A stretch of 64,000 nt of DNA from Spongilla lacustris (GCA_949361645.1 OX442430.1:3924249-3988248); one strand, 5' to 3'; counted from the first letter of the stretch, positions 22,144 to 34,949 are shown. Translations and numbers: made by a program. Notes: generated by a model not told the origin, from the sequence alone.

Positions 22144-24151
22144 GATGCCCACTTTTTGTATTTGCTTCTCTTTGTCATGATAATAGTTTTTCTAATTTAT
22201 CAGCGGTATGGCTGCATGCATTAATATGTGGGCCCTGTACATCATAGTGTACCTGTAATTAATTGTGGAGGGTACTATATGTTTAAAATGAGTGCTATTA
22301 CAGGAGCAGAAAGATTTCCACACGTTTTCTTATGCCAAAATGTAACAAGGTATTGCTCATTTGCATTTGGTACAAATAAGAGCCATATTACACATGTTGA
22401 ATAAGTGCACAAGTTATCAATGATATGGGATTTGTAGAGTAAAAAGCAAGGAAACGAGGGATTACAGTGTAGTTGTCATAAATTTTAACAGAACAAATCG
22501 ATTAGTAATGAACCTCTCTACATACAGCCGAATCTGAAGTGATTTGATTACAAGTTTATGGCGGGTTTGAACCGGTGGGATATCTGACAGTGCTGCAAGA
22601 CCCTAAGATGTATTTTACTGTATAGAATTTGGTGTAGGAGTGAAGATGGACATTGATAATAGTGATTCCAAATCAAGGGATTTAATAACATTTTTAATGT
22701 ATATTTTCGTGGAAACAGTGCCGATTAACTGCTTTGGTTAATTGTCCTCTAAATTAACAAATGAGTTATATGCTGTATCCAGAATGTTACATGTATTTCA
22801 TCTAGTTTTATCCTCCACCAAGTGCTGTTGTAGTAAGAGATTATCAGAAGGAATGTAAAAGTGTTTACAGTGAAGGGCTGGGGTGATGAGTCATAAAATT
22901 CAAGCCAAAAAGCCACCAAGGAGACTCGCATATCTTCACTTCAGTATGTCTCAGCTGCTATAGACCGTAACAACCATTCAGTATCTCACGTCCACTTCAC
23001 TGTAAAAATTTGACCCAATCATACATCTGAATACCAAAAAGAAATACACACAACGGAATTTAATAATGATTTCTAAGGTAGCACACAATATATACACCCT
23101 AACACTGTATTTCCGATGAAGATGAGGTACTCTTTATAAAACTCTGAGGTAATCCATGGTGAATTGCATGTGAGTACACAGCTGATTATAGCAACAGTGG
23201 GTACTCTAGTCTGCCCCTTCAGTGCATAATGGTTGTGGCAGCAGAGATAATATGCATTGAGGCACATGATGCATCAAGGACTTAATACAGTGATGTGAGG
23301 TGATGGAAGATGCTAGCATCCACTGGCTAAATGGTGGTTGGGGAGAGAAGGCATGCAGGAAACTTTCAATCATACCAGCAAGACGTTGGTAGTGGGCTCG
23401 GCCTCCAGTGAAGCTTGGGTGAGGCATGGGAGACTAAGCCTAACCTTATCTTGGCAAGATGCAGCTGAGCTGAGACCTTGTGTGCTGTCTGCCATACATC
23501 TATTTCCAAAGTTTTGTAATTACATGTATATTGATGTTAGTTCATTCTGTGTATCATGTAGTAAATAATAACTGTGAATTTAATTATTTGTGTTTGAATA
23601 ATCTTTATGCCCTCCTTATTGTAGCGGAGATTTTCTATAAGATTCACTATTGTGTCTCATTCTGCAGATAACCATAATGGTGTAAATATTGTGTCATGTC
23701 GATTGTGCAACATCATACCCAGTATTATGTAATGTGTGGCAGGGTAATTCAAAAAGTGCCACGTAAAAGTGTAGTGTGATCAAGCAGAGATAATAATATA
23801 CTCTGCTAGTCTCACACTGAATAAATGATATCATTATAATCCTTTAGCTCTTCCAACTGTGGCCATTGAGAAGGTGCATCAGACCCTTACCTTTTTTAGA
23901 GCACTTTAAGTGATCACATTCAGCGCTGCAGTTCTTCACACCATAGAGATGCTTGACTATGACTATGTATGTATAGGACTAAATGCCATGTATGTTAAAG
24001 TGCATAATCATGCATGCCTTATATCTTCCAGATATAAAATAATAAAAACAGGCAAACAACAATAAAAGAAGTGGATTCGACCATTTGGAGAGGCGTACAA
24101 ATGCACATAGACACATGGTCAGCAGTCTAAGACACCTATACAGACACATGT
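22144..24151. other. Intergenic region between convergent SPAG17 and CENPC
   Basis: About 2 kb between two convergent genes. A diverged copy of the dispersed repeat (TCTCTACATACAGCCGAATC, GGTTTGAACCGGTGGGATAT) lies at about 22,500-22,740. The rest is AT-rich. Open frames near 23,200-23,670 lack recognisable domains or credible splice borders. I see no RNA gene. Confidence 0.6.
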
Positions 24152-27100
24152 CTATTCACTAACAGTACTGGCATCATTGCCAACTACTCTGCTGATGTAA
24201 TAATACAGTTCAGAAACAGAGGGTAACAGGTTTCTGACAGAATACAAAGAACCTGCATGTATCAAACCAGGAATGAAGTAAACACACGCCATAGAGCCAT
24301 TCACATACCTTGGGGAATGTGAATCTGTAAGTCTGGATGTAGTGTGAATTGAACAGAGTTGATGGTCACCAACACACGTCCCTTCACTACGTAAAAGAAC
24401 TGCACAGTGCCAAATTAAGGGGCATAATGATAAAGTACCACCCGCTCACTCATACCAATTCATAGCGAGATGCTTTGCATTTACTCTTCTCAGCTAGACC
24501 ATCAAATGTAATACGGCCATTGGATGTGCTGCCACCAGTAAAATACTTTGCTATTCTCACTCCATCAGGTGACTCCTCCTCTGGTTGGCCCACACTATTC
24601 AGTTTCTCTGCTGAGGCTGGGGTAAAGACGACTCCTACAGGGAAATGGAGAGGGAGAGATATTTGTGCTTCAATACACAATACCAATTTACTCACTCTGT
24701 TTGTCAACAACATTTCCATCATCGTCATGAATTGGCACAGGAGGATATGCCTGCAAGATATTCAAGGCCATTTGAAATCAATTAACAGATTAATGGGCCT
24801 AACCGACCCAAATACATTTACTTCAACATTTGAAGAAATTAGACCACTAATATTAATACCACTAATATATAGTTAAAGCAAACACAGTTTTGCATGGTTA
24901 AGTGTAACAAGAGGAGCAATAGTGTTCCCAAAAAGACTGGCAAATAAATCTTGAATTTTGCTTTTGAACTGTGATATAGTTTACAGTTAATCAGTTTTGC
25001 AACACAAAGAGCATTATGCACAAAACCTTTGACAACCGTTTTGCCATCAAAATTAGGTCTGACCTACTTCAATATTGAATGGGAACATGAGCTGGGCTTG
25101 ATGGTTCCCAGTCCAATGTAAGATGTGCTGATCATTAACAAAGTATGTCTGGCTCTCTGATTGATTGTGACAATATAATTTGGGCTGCAGACATTAATGT
25201 ACATGTGTAAGTGGAATTCATCATTTAGTGACATCGGCTTGTCAATGAATTTAATATTATCAAATGACATCAATTGAATGTGCTGTGTAAACATATACAT
25301 TGTTGTACAAGGATTAGTTGTAAATCCATATTTTAACCTTAAATGCGTGTGGTTTTTGTGTCAATATGTGACGTTTCACATACATGTGTAGGTCAAACTT
25401 TTTTGAATGATGCAATAAACTGCCTGCCTATAATATGAAGTCATTTATGACCCCCTCTAGGGAAACCCCTGCTCATCCCAACAATACTGCCTGCCAAGAG
25501 GCAACTAACTAAACAGCATACATATACATGTTTTGTTTGTGTATGATGTCACACATGCTACATGTTTCCACACTTATTTCTACATGCACCTTGAAGGGGA
25601 CACACACACACACACAAAAAATATATTAACACCATCCTAAAAATACTTACAATCAAGCTTGATTCAGGTCACCCCCCCCCCCCCCCCCCCCCCCCCGAAG
25701 AACACGGCCATTTTACTGACCAGACCCCTCAAAAATCCTCACACCATTGATTATTTACACACCTACAAATAGAATACTAAATTGTGCGCAAGCAAGCCCG
25801 CCCCTTTAAAAACACTTCTTCAGTGAGGGTTGCTCGCGGTAAGCACATAAGCACTTAGCAGTGTCATCAGCCATCATTAATCGTAGCATATATATTATAG
25901 CCTTTAGGAATTGGATCACTTTTTATGTACTGCATGTAGTAAATTTAAGTCACTGTTCAATGCTATCTGAAGGCAATGCAACGAGGGGGGGATGGGGGGC
26001 AAAAAAAAAAAACACCTGTGTGGGACCCTATCGTCCAATGTTGTAGGGCTTGGTGAGAGGATTACAAACCTGCTTTTAAAATAAAAATTGGGATACAAGG
26101 GATCAAAAATAGAGGGCGTAGGGGTACCACCCTATGCCCATTATAATTTCATGTGTTTTTGTTTTGCGTTGGATACACATGGGAGTAGCATTGATTTATT
26201 CCTCCCAAAGCACCTCACTGAGATCTCACACATAATCGCTAGACACTTGTAAAACCAGCAGTGATGGATTTAACATTTAACCCCCTAGTGGTTATTTCCT
26301 ATTTGCTAACCAAATTAGGAAATAATCACTAGGGGGTTAAAACAGGTTTTTTTTTTTGATCCCTCATCTTTTTCCATCACTGCCGGTTGTAAAGTGTCTA
26401 GCGATTATGTGTGAGATCTCAGTGAGGTTATTTGGCTTGGAGGAATATATCAATACTCCCGTGTAAATCCAACGCGAAACAAAAAACACTCGAAAATGTA
26501 ATGGGTGCAGGGTGGTACCCCATTTTTGATCCATCGTATCTTTCTGCTTTTAAGTTCAAATTTTATTTTGAAAGCAGATTCACTTTTCTCCCTTTAAGCT
26601 CTACAATATTGGATGATAGGGTCCATACAGTTTTTCTTGCCCCCCCCCCCCCCCCCCCCCGCTCAGTTGTATGATAATATGAAAGAATAGCAATAATAAT
26701 GTGGAATCGCACTATCTTTGCAAGAATTGGACATATGAACACTACAAAGAATATTAATGATTCAATCATAGTGTGAGCTGAAGACAAGTGCATTAAACAA
26801 ATTCGGAAGTTGTTGTTGGTGCTAAAACTTATTATTTGTGGTGCTCTCAATGAGAGCTTTGAAGTTGGGGGGTGGTTGTCTTACACTTTGTTTTAGGCCC
26901 CGCCCCACTCATGATACTAAATATTTTACAAGGTAGCCCACTAAACAAACAAATTGATTTTAAATGGCATAATCACATTCAGAGTTATGACACTTACATC
27001 ATCTGTGAGCTGCTTTCTTGAGGTGGCTGTGTGCAGGTGAGGATTGGGAGGGACTGTAGATTAATGTAGCACTAAGGTACAAATACCCACCATCTTTTCG

Positions 27101-30100
27101 TCTTGGCTTAGGTGTACTCTCAGCAGGCACCAGAACACCAGTAACTGAAGAACCTGCAGATGCAAATACAATCATAACATTTGCCCATGTGCTGTTACAT
27201 TTTTTTACCAGTGAGTGTTGCTGGGTCAAACCAGTGGTCATACTCCAAAATTTCATCCGGCTCAAGACGAGGAACACGAGTGCGATGGGTTCTCCTTACC
27301 CCCGGTGTGAAATTCTGCTTAGGTTTGATTGGGACCCTATGATACCTCTTCCCACCAACGGTGGTGGTGTCCAGGAGGTCCTTATCAATGACCTCAACAG
27401 CACCAGCCTTCTTTAGGCGCTTCAGGCCAGCAGGTATAACACTCCTTCTTTTCCTTTTTCTACCAGATGGTGGGGGAGACTGTGTATTGGTTTGCTCAGG
27501 GCCTTTTGCCCCACTACGAAGATTCTGTGAAGGCAGTTGCCTTTTCGTTTTTTCCAAGGTCTGTGATTCTCCTCCTGGTGACTGAAACAATCTTCTCACT
27601 ATTGTTTCTCCTTGCTTGTCCCCATTGTCCAGTTCCTCCCCACTTGCACCTTTTTCTTCATTGCTCTCTTCCTCTTGGTCATTTTCCAACTGCCCTTGGT
27701 CATCCTCTATCTGAACTTCTGCCCCTGGTACATCTTTTCGCTCCTTTACTGGCACATCCTCCTCCATCACCTCCTCCCTCTCACTACCCTCTAATTCCTT
27801 TGCTTTATTTCTTGACCTCCTACCTAGGGCTGATACATCTTCAGGAACAAACCACTTGCCTGGACTGCCAGAGGGAACAGATCTCCTGGACCGTCTCTTC
27901 TCCAAGGCTCCGTCACCTTCATCCTGAACAGTTTTCTTAGGAGGTCTACCTCTGGGCCTCTTTTGCTCAACGTTATGAGACTCACTATTTTCTTCAGCAA
28001 CCTCTGTGACATGTGTGGACTTCCTGTGCCGTAAATCTCTGTTCTGTGGTCCTTGTGTGTCTTCTTCCTGATCACCCTCTGATGCATCTGTAACTGCTGC
28101 ATCCACAATACTAGTATCTCTCCGTTGAGATTGATGCGTCTTCTCCAAGGCCTCATCACCTTCATCCTGAACAGTTTTCTTAGGTGGTCTACCTCTGGGC
28201 CTCTTTTGCACAATATTTTGTGCACTATGAGACTCACCACTTTCTTCAGCAACCCCCCTGGCATGTGTGGACCTCCTGTACCGTAAATCCCTATCCTGCG
28301 GTCTTTCTGTGTCTTCTTCCTGATCACCCTCTGACACATCTGTAACTGCTGCATCCACAATACTTGTATCTTTCCGTTGAGATTGATGTGTCTTCTCCAA
28401 GGCCTCATCACCTTCATCCTGAACAGTTTTCTTAGGTGGTCTACCTCTGGGCCTCTTTTGCACAATATTTTGTGCACTATGAGACTCACCACTTTCTTCA
28501 GCAACCCCCCTGGCATGTGTGGACCTCCTGTACCGTAAATCCCTATCCTGCGGTCTTTCTGTGTCTTCTTCCCCCTCTGACGCATCTGTAACTGCTGCAT
28601 CCACAATACTTGTATCTTTCCGTTGAGATTGATGTGTCTTCTCCAAGGCCTCATCACCTTCATCCTGAACAGTTTTCTTAGGTGGTCTACCTCTGGGCCT
28701 CTTTTGCACAATATTTTGTGCACTATGTGACTCACCATTTTCTTCAGCAACCCCCCGGGCATGTGTGGACCTCCTGTGCCGTAAATCTCTATCCTGCGGT
28801 CTTTCTGTGTCTTCTTCCTGATTACCCTCTGACGCATCTGTAACTGCTGCATACACTATACTTGTATCTTTCCGTTGAGATTGATGTGTCTTCTCTAAGG
28901 CCTCATCACCTTCATCCTGAACAGTTTTCTTAGGTGGTCTACCTCTGGGCCTCTTTTGCACAATATTTTGTGCACTATGAGACTCACCATTTTCTTCAGC
29001 AACCCCCCTGGCATGTGTGGACCTCCTGTACCGTAAATCCCTATCCTGCGGTCTTTCTGTGTCTTCTTCCTGATCACCCTCTGACGCATCTGTAACTGCT
29101 GCATCCACAATACTTGTATCTTTCCGTTGAGATTGATGTGTCTTCTCCAAGGCCTCATCACCTTCATCCTGAACAGTTTTCTTAGGTGGTCTACCTCTGG
29201 GCCTCTTTTGCTCAACGTTATGAGACTCCCTATTTTCTTCAGCAACTCCCCTGGCATGTGTGGACCTCCTGTGCCATAAATCTCTATCCTGCGGTCTTTC
29301 TGTGTCTTCTTCCTGATCACCCTCTGACACATCTGTAACTGCTGCACCCACAATACTTGTATCTCTCCGTTGAGATTGATGTGTCTTCTCCAAGGCTCCA
29401 TCAGCTTCATCCTGCACAGTATTTTTAGGTGGTCTACCTCTGGGTCTCTTTTGCTCAATATTTTGTGCATTATGAGAGTCACCATTTTCTTCAGCAATCT
29501 CTATGACATGTGTGGACTTCCTGTGCTGTAAATCTCTGTTCTGTGGTCTTTCTGTGTCTTCTTCCTGATCACCCTCTGACACATCTGTAACTGCTGCATC
29601 CACAATACTTGTATCTCTCCGTTGAGATTGATGTGACTTCTCCAAGGCTCCATCACCTTCACCCAGCACAGTTTTCTTGGGTGGTCTACCTCTGGGTCTC
29701 TTTTGCTCAATATTTTGTGCATTACGAGAGTCACCATTTTCTTCAGCAACCCCCCTGGCATCTGTGGACTTTCTGTGCCGAAAATCTGCATCTTGTGCTC
29801 TTTGTGTGTCTTTTTCCTGATCACCCTCTGACACATCTGTAAACACAATACTTGTATCTTTCCGTTGAGATTGATGTGTCTTCTCCAAGGCCCTATCACT
29901 TTCATCCTGTTCAGGTGGTCTACCTCTGGGCCTCCTTTGCTCAATATTTTGTGTTACACGAGAGTCACCATTTCCTTCAGCAACCCCTCTGACATATGTG
30001 GATCTGTTGTGCCATAAATATCTACTCTGTGGTGGATGTGTGCCTTTTTCCTGATCACCCCTGAACATCACTGTAACTGCTGCATTCCCACTCTCCACCT

Positions 30101-31280
30101 TCTCCCCACTTCCATCTTTTTCTTGATTGCTCTCTACCCTTTGGTCATTTTCTAACGGCCCTTGGTGATTCTTCATCTGAACTTCTGCCCCTGGTACATC
30201 CTTTGGCTCCTTTACTGGCACATCCTCCCTCTCACTACCCTCTAATTCTTTTGCATTATTCCTTCTCCCGAGTGCCTCACCTTTGCCTTGAGTAGGTACA
30301 ACCTTCTTGGTACCTGCCAATCCAATCAGCCTCCTTAATAGGGCCAGCTGTTCAGAACTATCCACATCGCTGTCAGTATCACTACTGTCATTAAATACAA
30401 TTAATGGTCTTTGGTGAACCTTCTTTTCTTCCTCTACAGCTTTCGTCTTCACCTTCTCCTCTTCAGCAGCTTTCTTCTTCACCTTCTCCTCTTCAACAGC
30501 TTTCTTCTTTGCCATGTCCTCCATCTCTGCAGCCTTCCTCTTTGCCTTCTCCTGCCTAATCAGTTCCTCTACATCTGTTTCAGGAGAGCTGTCACGGTCT
30601 GAGGATGACAAGGTCAAAATCAGTGCAGGTTTGTGAAGGAAACTACAAATCAAGCAACTACCCTTATAACTGACTGTTTTGCAAGGTACTCTGACTAAGG
30701 CAGGAGTTACTAACCATACTGCCAATGACCTCAAAAAGATAAACCTTTTAACCATTTGAGAGCCTTGCAATCCACTCATGACTCATGGTCCACCAAGAGA
30801 GTTATATATGCTGTACATTTCAATACATGCATTGCCAACACCCAACAATTTTCTAGTGCATTGTACAAAACGTCACCTTAGTCTTCTAAACCTGACAAAG
30901 CTGTGTGAGCACCCCAAACACCGACAGACACAGTAAAGGCGTTCTCAAAGTACATTGTACATACAATAGTTCCTGACCGAGCTCTGCTCTGCAAGTACCA
31001 AGCTAGTACGGTAGGCATATAAACTCCGCCAACTTATATTAGCTATAGTGTATCTGAAATACTGCAACGCACCGATATCTTTGAAATATTCACTAATAGG
31101 TTCAAACCCATGGCTGTCTCTTTGGAAAGACTTGCGCTTGTGATACGGTAGGCTACAAGAACATAATGTTCACTTAAGAGAACATCTCGATGATGCAGTC
31201 CTACGTACCCGATATACAAGTTTGAATTTCCTACGTGCTTCGTCTTCCTGTTCATTCCCGCTGTAAATAACGCACATCAT
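24152..31280 (-). CDS. CENPC: CENP-C, inner kinetochore protein, with nine AT-hook repeats
   Basis: Exons: 31280-31209, 31136-31073 (both tentative but in phase), 30598-27209, 27153-~27091, 24750-24696, 24634-24456, 24399-24309, 24252-24152 (stop). Family hallmarks seen: a basic N-terminus (ARRKFKLVYR); a central CENP-A nucleosome-binding type motif RRSRRSVPSGSPGKWFVPED; the CENP-C motif VRRTHRTRVPRLEPDEILEY followed by DHW, then GVLVPAESTPKPRRK; and a C-terminal cupin dimerisation fold (STSNGRITFDG, YELFFYVVKGRVLVTI, HIPQGSLYSVRNL). The protein bridges CENP-A chromatin to the outer kinetochore. The large exon holds nine ~80-residue repeats (~28,000-29,950), each with an AT-hook core RPRGRPP, which I do not know from other CENP-C proteins. 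Two coiled, Lys/Glu-rich stretches (KKAVEEEKVKKKAAEEEK) precede them. The junction between the 27,153 and 24,750 exons does not fit in phase, so a small exon in that intron is probably missed. Confidence 0.9.
25600..26910. mobile_element. Fold-back element in CENPC intron, same family as 14,977-15,925
   Basis: A long imperfect palindrome is centred near 26,310. CCTCACTGAGATCTCACACA and its complement TGTGTGAGATCTCAGTGAGG lie at 26,211-26,230 and 26,409-26,428, and the pairing extends out to about 25,990 and 26,650 (GATAGGGTCC / GGACCCTATC). The central loop is TAACCCCCTAGTGGTTATTT and its complement. C-tracts lie at 25,671-25,696 and 26,641-26,660. The right end (26,710-26,905) is homologous to the right part of the element at 14,977-15,925. 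No coding capacity. It sits in the intron between the CENP-C-motif exon and the cupin exons. Confidence 0.75.
27900..29960 (-). repeat. In-frame tandem repeats (~240-255 bp) encoding AT-hook units
   Basis: Nine head-to-tail copies inside the large CENPC exon. Each encodes a unit of the form KRPRGRPPKKTVQDEGDEAL, then KTHQSQR, DTSIVDAAVTD, EGDQEEDTERPQDRDL, RSTHARGVAEEN. The outer copies (nearest 29,950 and 27,900) are more diverged and the inner ones nearly identical, as expected for recent unequal exchange or gene conversion. One unit lacks the DQE codons. Because unit lengths are multiples of three, two other frames also stay open over long stretches (for example 28,852-27,824); those are shadows. 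Confidence 0.95.
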
Positions 31281-31772
31281 AATACTTATACGCATGCGCA
31301 AAATTATTTTGGCGGGAATTGATTTCTCGGCTTTATCGCATACAGACAGTAGCCCGTGATGAAGTCGATATACTAGTAATAAGCAGGCATTTGACATTTA
31401 AATGTCAATGTACATGTTTGTTGGTAGTCTGGCCCGACTGATGGGTTAAAAACGGGTCAACCTGTCATAGGCTCTGCGCTGTCAGAGTAACTAAGTAGTG
31501 CGGTTACTAGTTGCGTGTGTGCTTATGAAGAGTCCTAAATGCATGTCGCTACGAGATTTATTGGGCAGGAGACATGGATCAGGGGCGGATCCAGGATTTT
31601 GGGAAAGGGGGGGTCTGATAAATATATACACAACTGGGTGAGGGGTGACAGCAAAGGCCTTAGGGGGTCTGGCCGTGGGTGAGTGCTGATAGCTCCCCCA
31701 GTGGGGTCTGGGGCGAAGACCCATCCACTATTTTACGTTTGCGTTTATTTAGCATCTGCCATATAATATAAT
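31281..31772. other. CENPC upstream region with hAT-like terminal motif
   Basis: The CENPC promoter should lie at the start of this stretch (GCATGCGCAAAATTATTTTGG at ~31,292 and TTGGCGGGAATT at ~31,308, the latter resembling an E2F site). At 31,572 a CAGGGGCGGATCCAGGATTT motif begins, which resembles the terminal repeat of many animal hAT-type elements; I could not find its partner end. No gene seen. Confidence 0.5.
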
Positions 31773-32959
31773 ATGGGACAGTGTCCAGCAAAATCGGGCT
31801 TGTGGGGTTATAATTTTATCACTATAAAAATTGCACGTTACACTTAACAGCACATCTTCGCAACGGTACAACCTTTTTCTTTCAAATTTCGTACACTTAT
31901 TCCCACACCATTTCTCTCTGTGGAAATCGATTTTTGTAATCTACGTATTTTCCGTGCAGCGGGTACAGCATTCGTTAACCCTGCGGGTTAGAAATCCACA
32001 TTTCTCGAGGTGCGAGTGTTGAAAACGCGTCAAATTCGGAACATACATAGTGAAGTCCTGTAGCTATTGATTTGTTCAGATCGTTGATTTGTATATTATC
32101 CGTTACGGTAATATGGCAGTGCAAAGTTAGTGCATATTTCCCGCTCCATTCGCGCCACCAATGTATCTTAACGCTTCCCGTTCTTCCGAGCACATGAATA
32201 TGCAATTTATATCTGGCTCCGCCTATTCTCCGCCCCAAAGACCCAGTACCACTTTTGCTTAAGTTGCTGGAAATTAAAGTGGAAACAATCTCGTTACGGC
32301 TGGCTTTGACTTTACAACTAGCGATTAGCGAAGTAAAGTTAACAAGTAATTGAGGCGATCGTGCAATGCACGTGGACTCTCGTGCCAACTCGGTACGTAC
32401 GCACTCATAGCCACATTATAATACATCGCAGAAATCAGGAGGGTGGTGATTGATTCATTTAGGAAAAGGCTTTCCGGGGACAAGTACGATTACTAAGCCT
32501 TACTGTATACTACATGTACTATAAGTCTTGCTGCCTTCTTTGCACAACGTTAGCAACACAAACTAGTGCTATGGTGCAGTGCCAGTTATAAGAAGTGCTG
32601 TTACTGTGCTTGTAAAGTAGTGCTATAGTGTTGTGATTGTGAAGTAGTGCTATTGTGCAGTACCCGTTATGGTGCTGAAGTAGTGCTATGGTGCTGATTA
32701 TGTAGTGCTATGGTGCTGATTATGTAGTGCTATGGTGCTGCATTTATGAAGCAGAGTGCCTCTGTGTGACGTAGTGCTATGGTGCAGTGCTAGTGAAGTA
32801 GTGCCATCGTTCTGTGCTTGTGAAGTAGTGCTATGGTGCTGATTGCATACTGATATGGTGCAGTGCTTGAGACGTAGAGCTATGGTGCAGTACTAGTGAA
32901 GTAGTGCCATCTTTCTGTGCTTGTGAAGTAGTGCTATGGTGCTGATTGCATACTGATAT

Positions 32960-33225
32960 GGTGCAGTGCTTGTGATGTAGTGCTATGGTGCAGTGCTTGT
33001 GACGTAGTGCTATGGTGCAGTGCTTGTGACGTAGTGCTATGGTGCAGTGCTTGTGACGTAGTGCTATGGTGCAGTGCTTGTGACGTAGTGCTATGGTGCA
33101 GTGCTTGTGACGTAGTGCTATGGTGCAGTGCTTGTGACGTAGTGCTATGGTGCAGTGCTTGTGACGTAGTGCTATGGTGCAGTGCTTGTGACTTAGTGCT
33201 ATGGTGCAGTGCTTGTGCGAGGAAG
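32960..33225. repeat. 27-bp satellite array (GTAGTGCTATGGTGCAGTGC type)
   Basis: About nine to ten nearly identical 27-bp units reading GTAGTGCTATGGTGCAGTGC then TTGTGAC. As 27 is a multiple of three, the array is open in several frames and produces artefactual peptides such as repeated RHKHCTIAL. The mirror-image array lies at about 39,355-39,530. Confidence 0.95.
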
Positions 33226-33639
33226 CAAGGGACATGGGGGCCATTACCCTCATTTTATTGTCATAGAGGGGTATTGCCCCCCCCCCCCCCCCCTCACCTT
33301 TATTCAGTACGATCTATACACCATCCTAAAATTTATGTCAGGTCCTCAGCCTATAGACACATTTATTTGTACCCCCCACTTTTAAATACCTTACTACACA
33401 CCTGATGGTGGCACCGTGCTTCTGAAGTAGTGCTATGGTGCTATGCTTGCTGTGGTGCTTATTGTGTAGTGCTATGGTGCTGCGTTTATCAAGTAGTGAT
33501 ATTGTGCAGTGCTAAGCAATGCTGTGGTGCTGTGTTTGTGAAGCATGTGAAGTAGTGCTATGGTGTTGTGCATGTGAAGTAGTGCCATCCCTATTATGGT
33601 GCTGAAGTAGTGCCATGGGTGAAGTATGTGTGCTGATTG

Positions 33640-33960
33640 TGTAGTGCTATGGTGCTGATTGTGTAGTGCTAAGGTGCTGATTGTATAGTGCTATGGTGCT
33701 GATTGTGTAGTGCTAAGGTGCTGATTGTATAGTGCTATGGTGCTGATTGTGTAGTGCTATGGTGCTGATTGTGTAGTGCTAAGGTGCTGATTGTGTAGTG
33801 CTATGGTGCTGATTGTGTAGTGCTATGGTGCTGATTGTGTAGTGCTATGGTGTTGATTGTGTAGTGCTATGGTGCTGATTGTGTAGTGCTATGGTGCTGA
33901 TTGTGTAGTGCTGTGATGCTAATAGTGTAATGCTATGGTGCTGCATTTATGAAGTAGGGC
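33640..33960. repeat. 22-bp satellite array (GTGTAGTGCTATGGTGCTGA)
   Basis: About 14 units of 22 bp (GATTGTGTAGTGCTATGGTGCT) with occasional AAGG or TATA variants. The same unit recurs at 34,690-34,830 and inverted at about 36,850-37,140 and 37,590-37,960. It shares the GTAGTGCTATGGTGC core with the 27-bp array, so both derive from a common unit. Confidence 0.93.
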
Positions 33961-34949
33961 TATGGTGCAGTGTTTGTGACGTAGTGCTATGGGTTATATA
34001 AATGGAGGGGGGGGGGGGGGGTGCTACACGCCATCCTAAAAGTTCTAATATAGATCAGATCTCTCCCCCCCCCCCCCCCCCCCTCGGCCTATAGACATGC
34101 TCATTTATATGCACCCCCACCTTCCTACACGCCTGATGGTGCTATACTTGTGAAGTAGTGCTATGGTGTAGTGACTGTGAAGGAGTGCTTGGTACAGTGG
34201 CTGTGAAGTAGTGCTTTGGTGCAGTGCTTGTGCGAGGAAGCAAGGGCCATGGGGGCCATTGCCTCCATTTTATTGTTGTAGAGGGGCATTGCCCCCCCTC
34301 CCCCCCCTCACCTTTATTCTGTATGATGTTTAGAAGTATAAATGGAGGGGGGAGTGGGGGGGGGGAAGTGCTATACGCCATCCTAAAATTTCTGAGTCAG
34401 GTCCTCAACCTATAGACACACTTATTTATTTGTACCCCCCACCTTTAAATACCTTCCTACACACCTGATGGTGGCACTGTGCTTCTGAAGTAGTACCATG
34501 GTGCTATGCTTGTGAAGTGGTGTTGTGGTGCTTATTGTGTAGTGCTATGGGCTGTGTTTATCAAGTAGTGCTATTGTGCAATGCTACGGTGCTGTGTTTG
34601 TGAAGCATGTGAAGTAGTGCTATAGTGTTGTGCATGTGAAGTAGTGCCATCCCTGTTTAGTGCTGAAGTAGTGCTATGGTGTTGATTGGTTAGTACTATG
34701 GTGCTGATTTTGTAGTGCTATGGTGCTGATTGTGTAGTGCTATGGTGCTGATTGTGTAGTGCTATGGTGTTGATTGTGTAGTGCTATGGTGCTGATTGTA
34801 TACTGCTATGGTGCTAATAGTGTAATGCTATGGTGCTGAATTCATGAAGTAGAGCTATGGTGCAATGCTTGTGAAGTAGTGCTATTGTGCAGCGCCTGTT
34901 AAGAAGTGCTAGTATAGTGCTGTGCTTGTGAAATAGTGCTTTTTATGGT

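Noticed and set aside
27824..29944. Long alternate-frame minus ORFs (342, 200 and 147 codons) with MPGGLLKK..RGPEVDHLRKLF repeats
   Set aside because: They are frame-shifted shadows of the AT-hook repeat array in CENPC; repeat unit lengths divisible by three keep several frames open.
31080..31110. TTCAAACCC words (also 41,308) as tRNA T-loops
   Set aside because: There is no matching acceptor or anticodon stem in the surrounding 80 bases; they belong to a dispersed repeat or to a CENPC exon.
31975..32388. 137-codon ORF and its mirror at 39,985-40,206 as a host gene
   Set aside because: Both lie in the inverted arms of the palindrome, differ by frameshift-type changes, and match repeat blocks also found at 41,690-42,140.
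33640..33960. Regular 22-bp repeats resembling a CRISPR array
   Set aside because: There are no unique spacers, the units are contiguous, and the context is a eukaryotic genome with introns.
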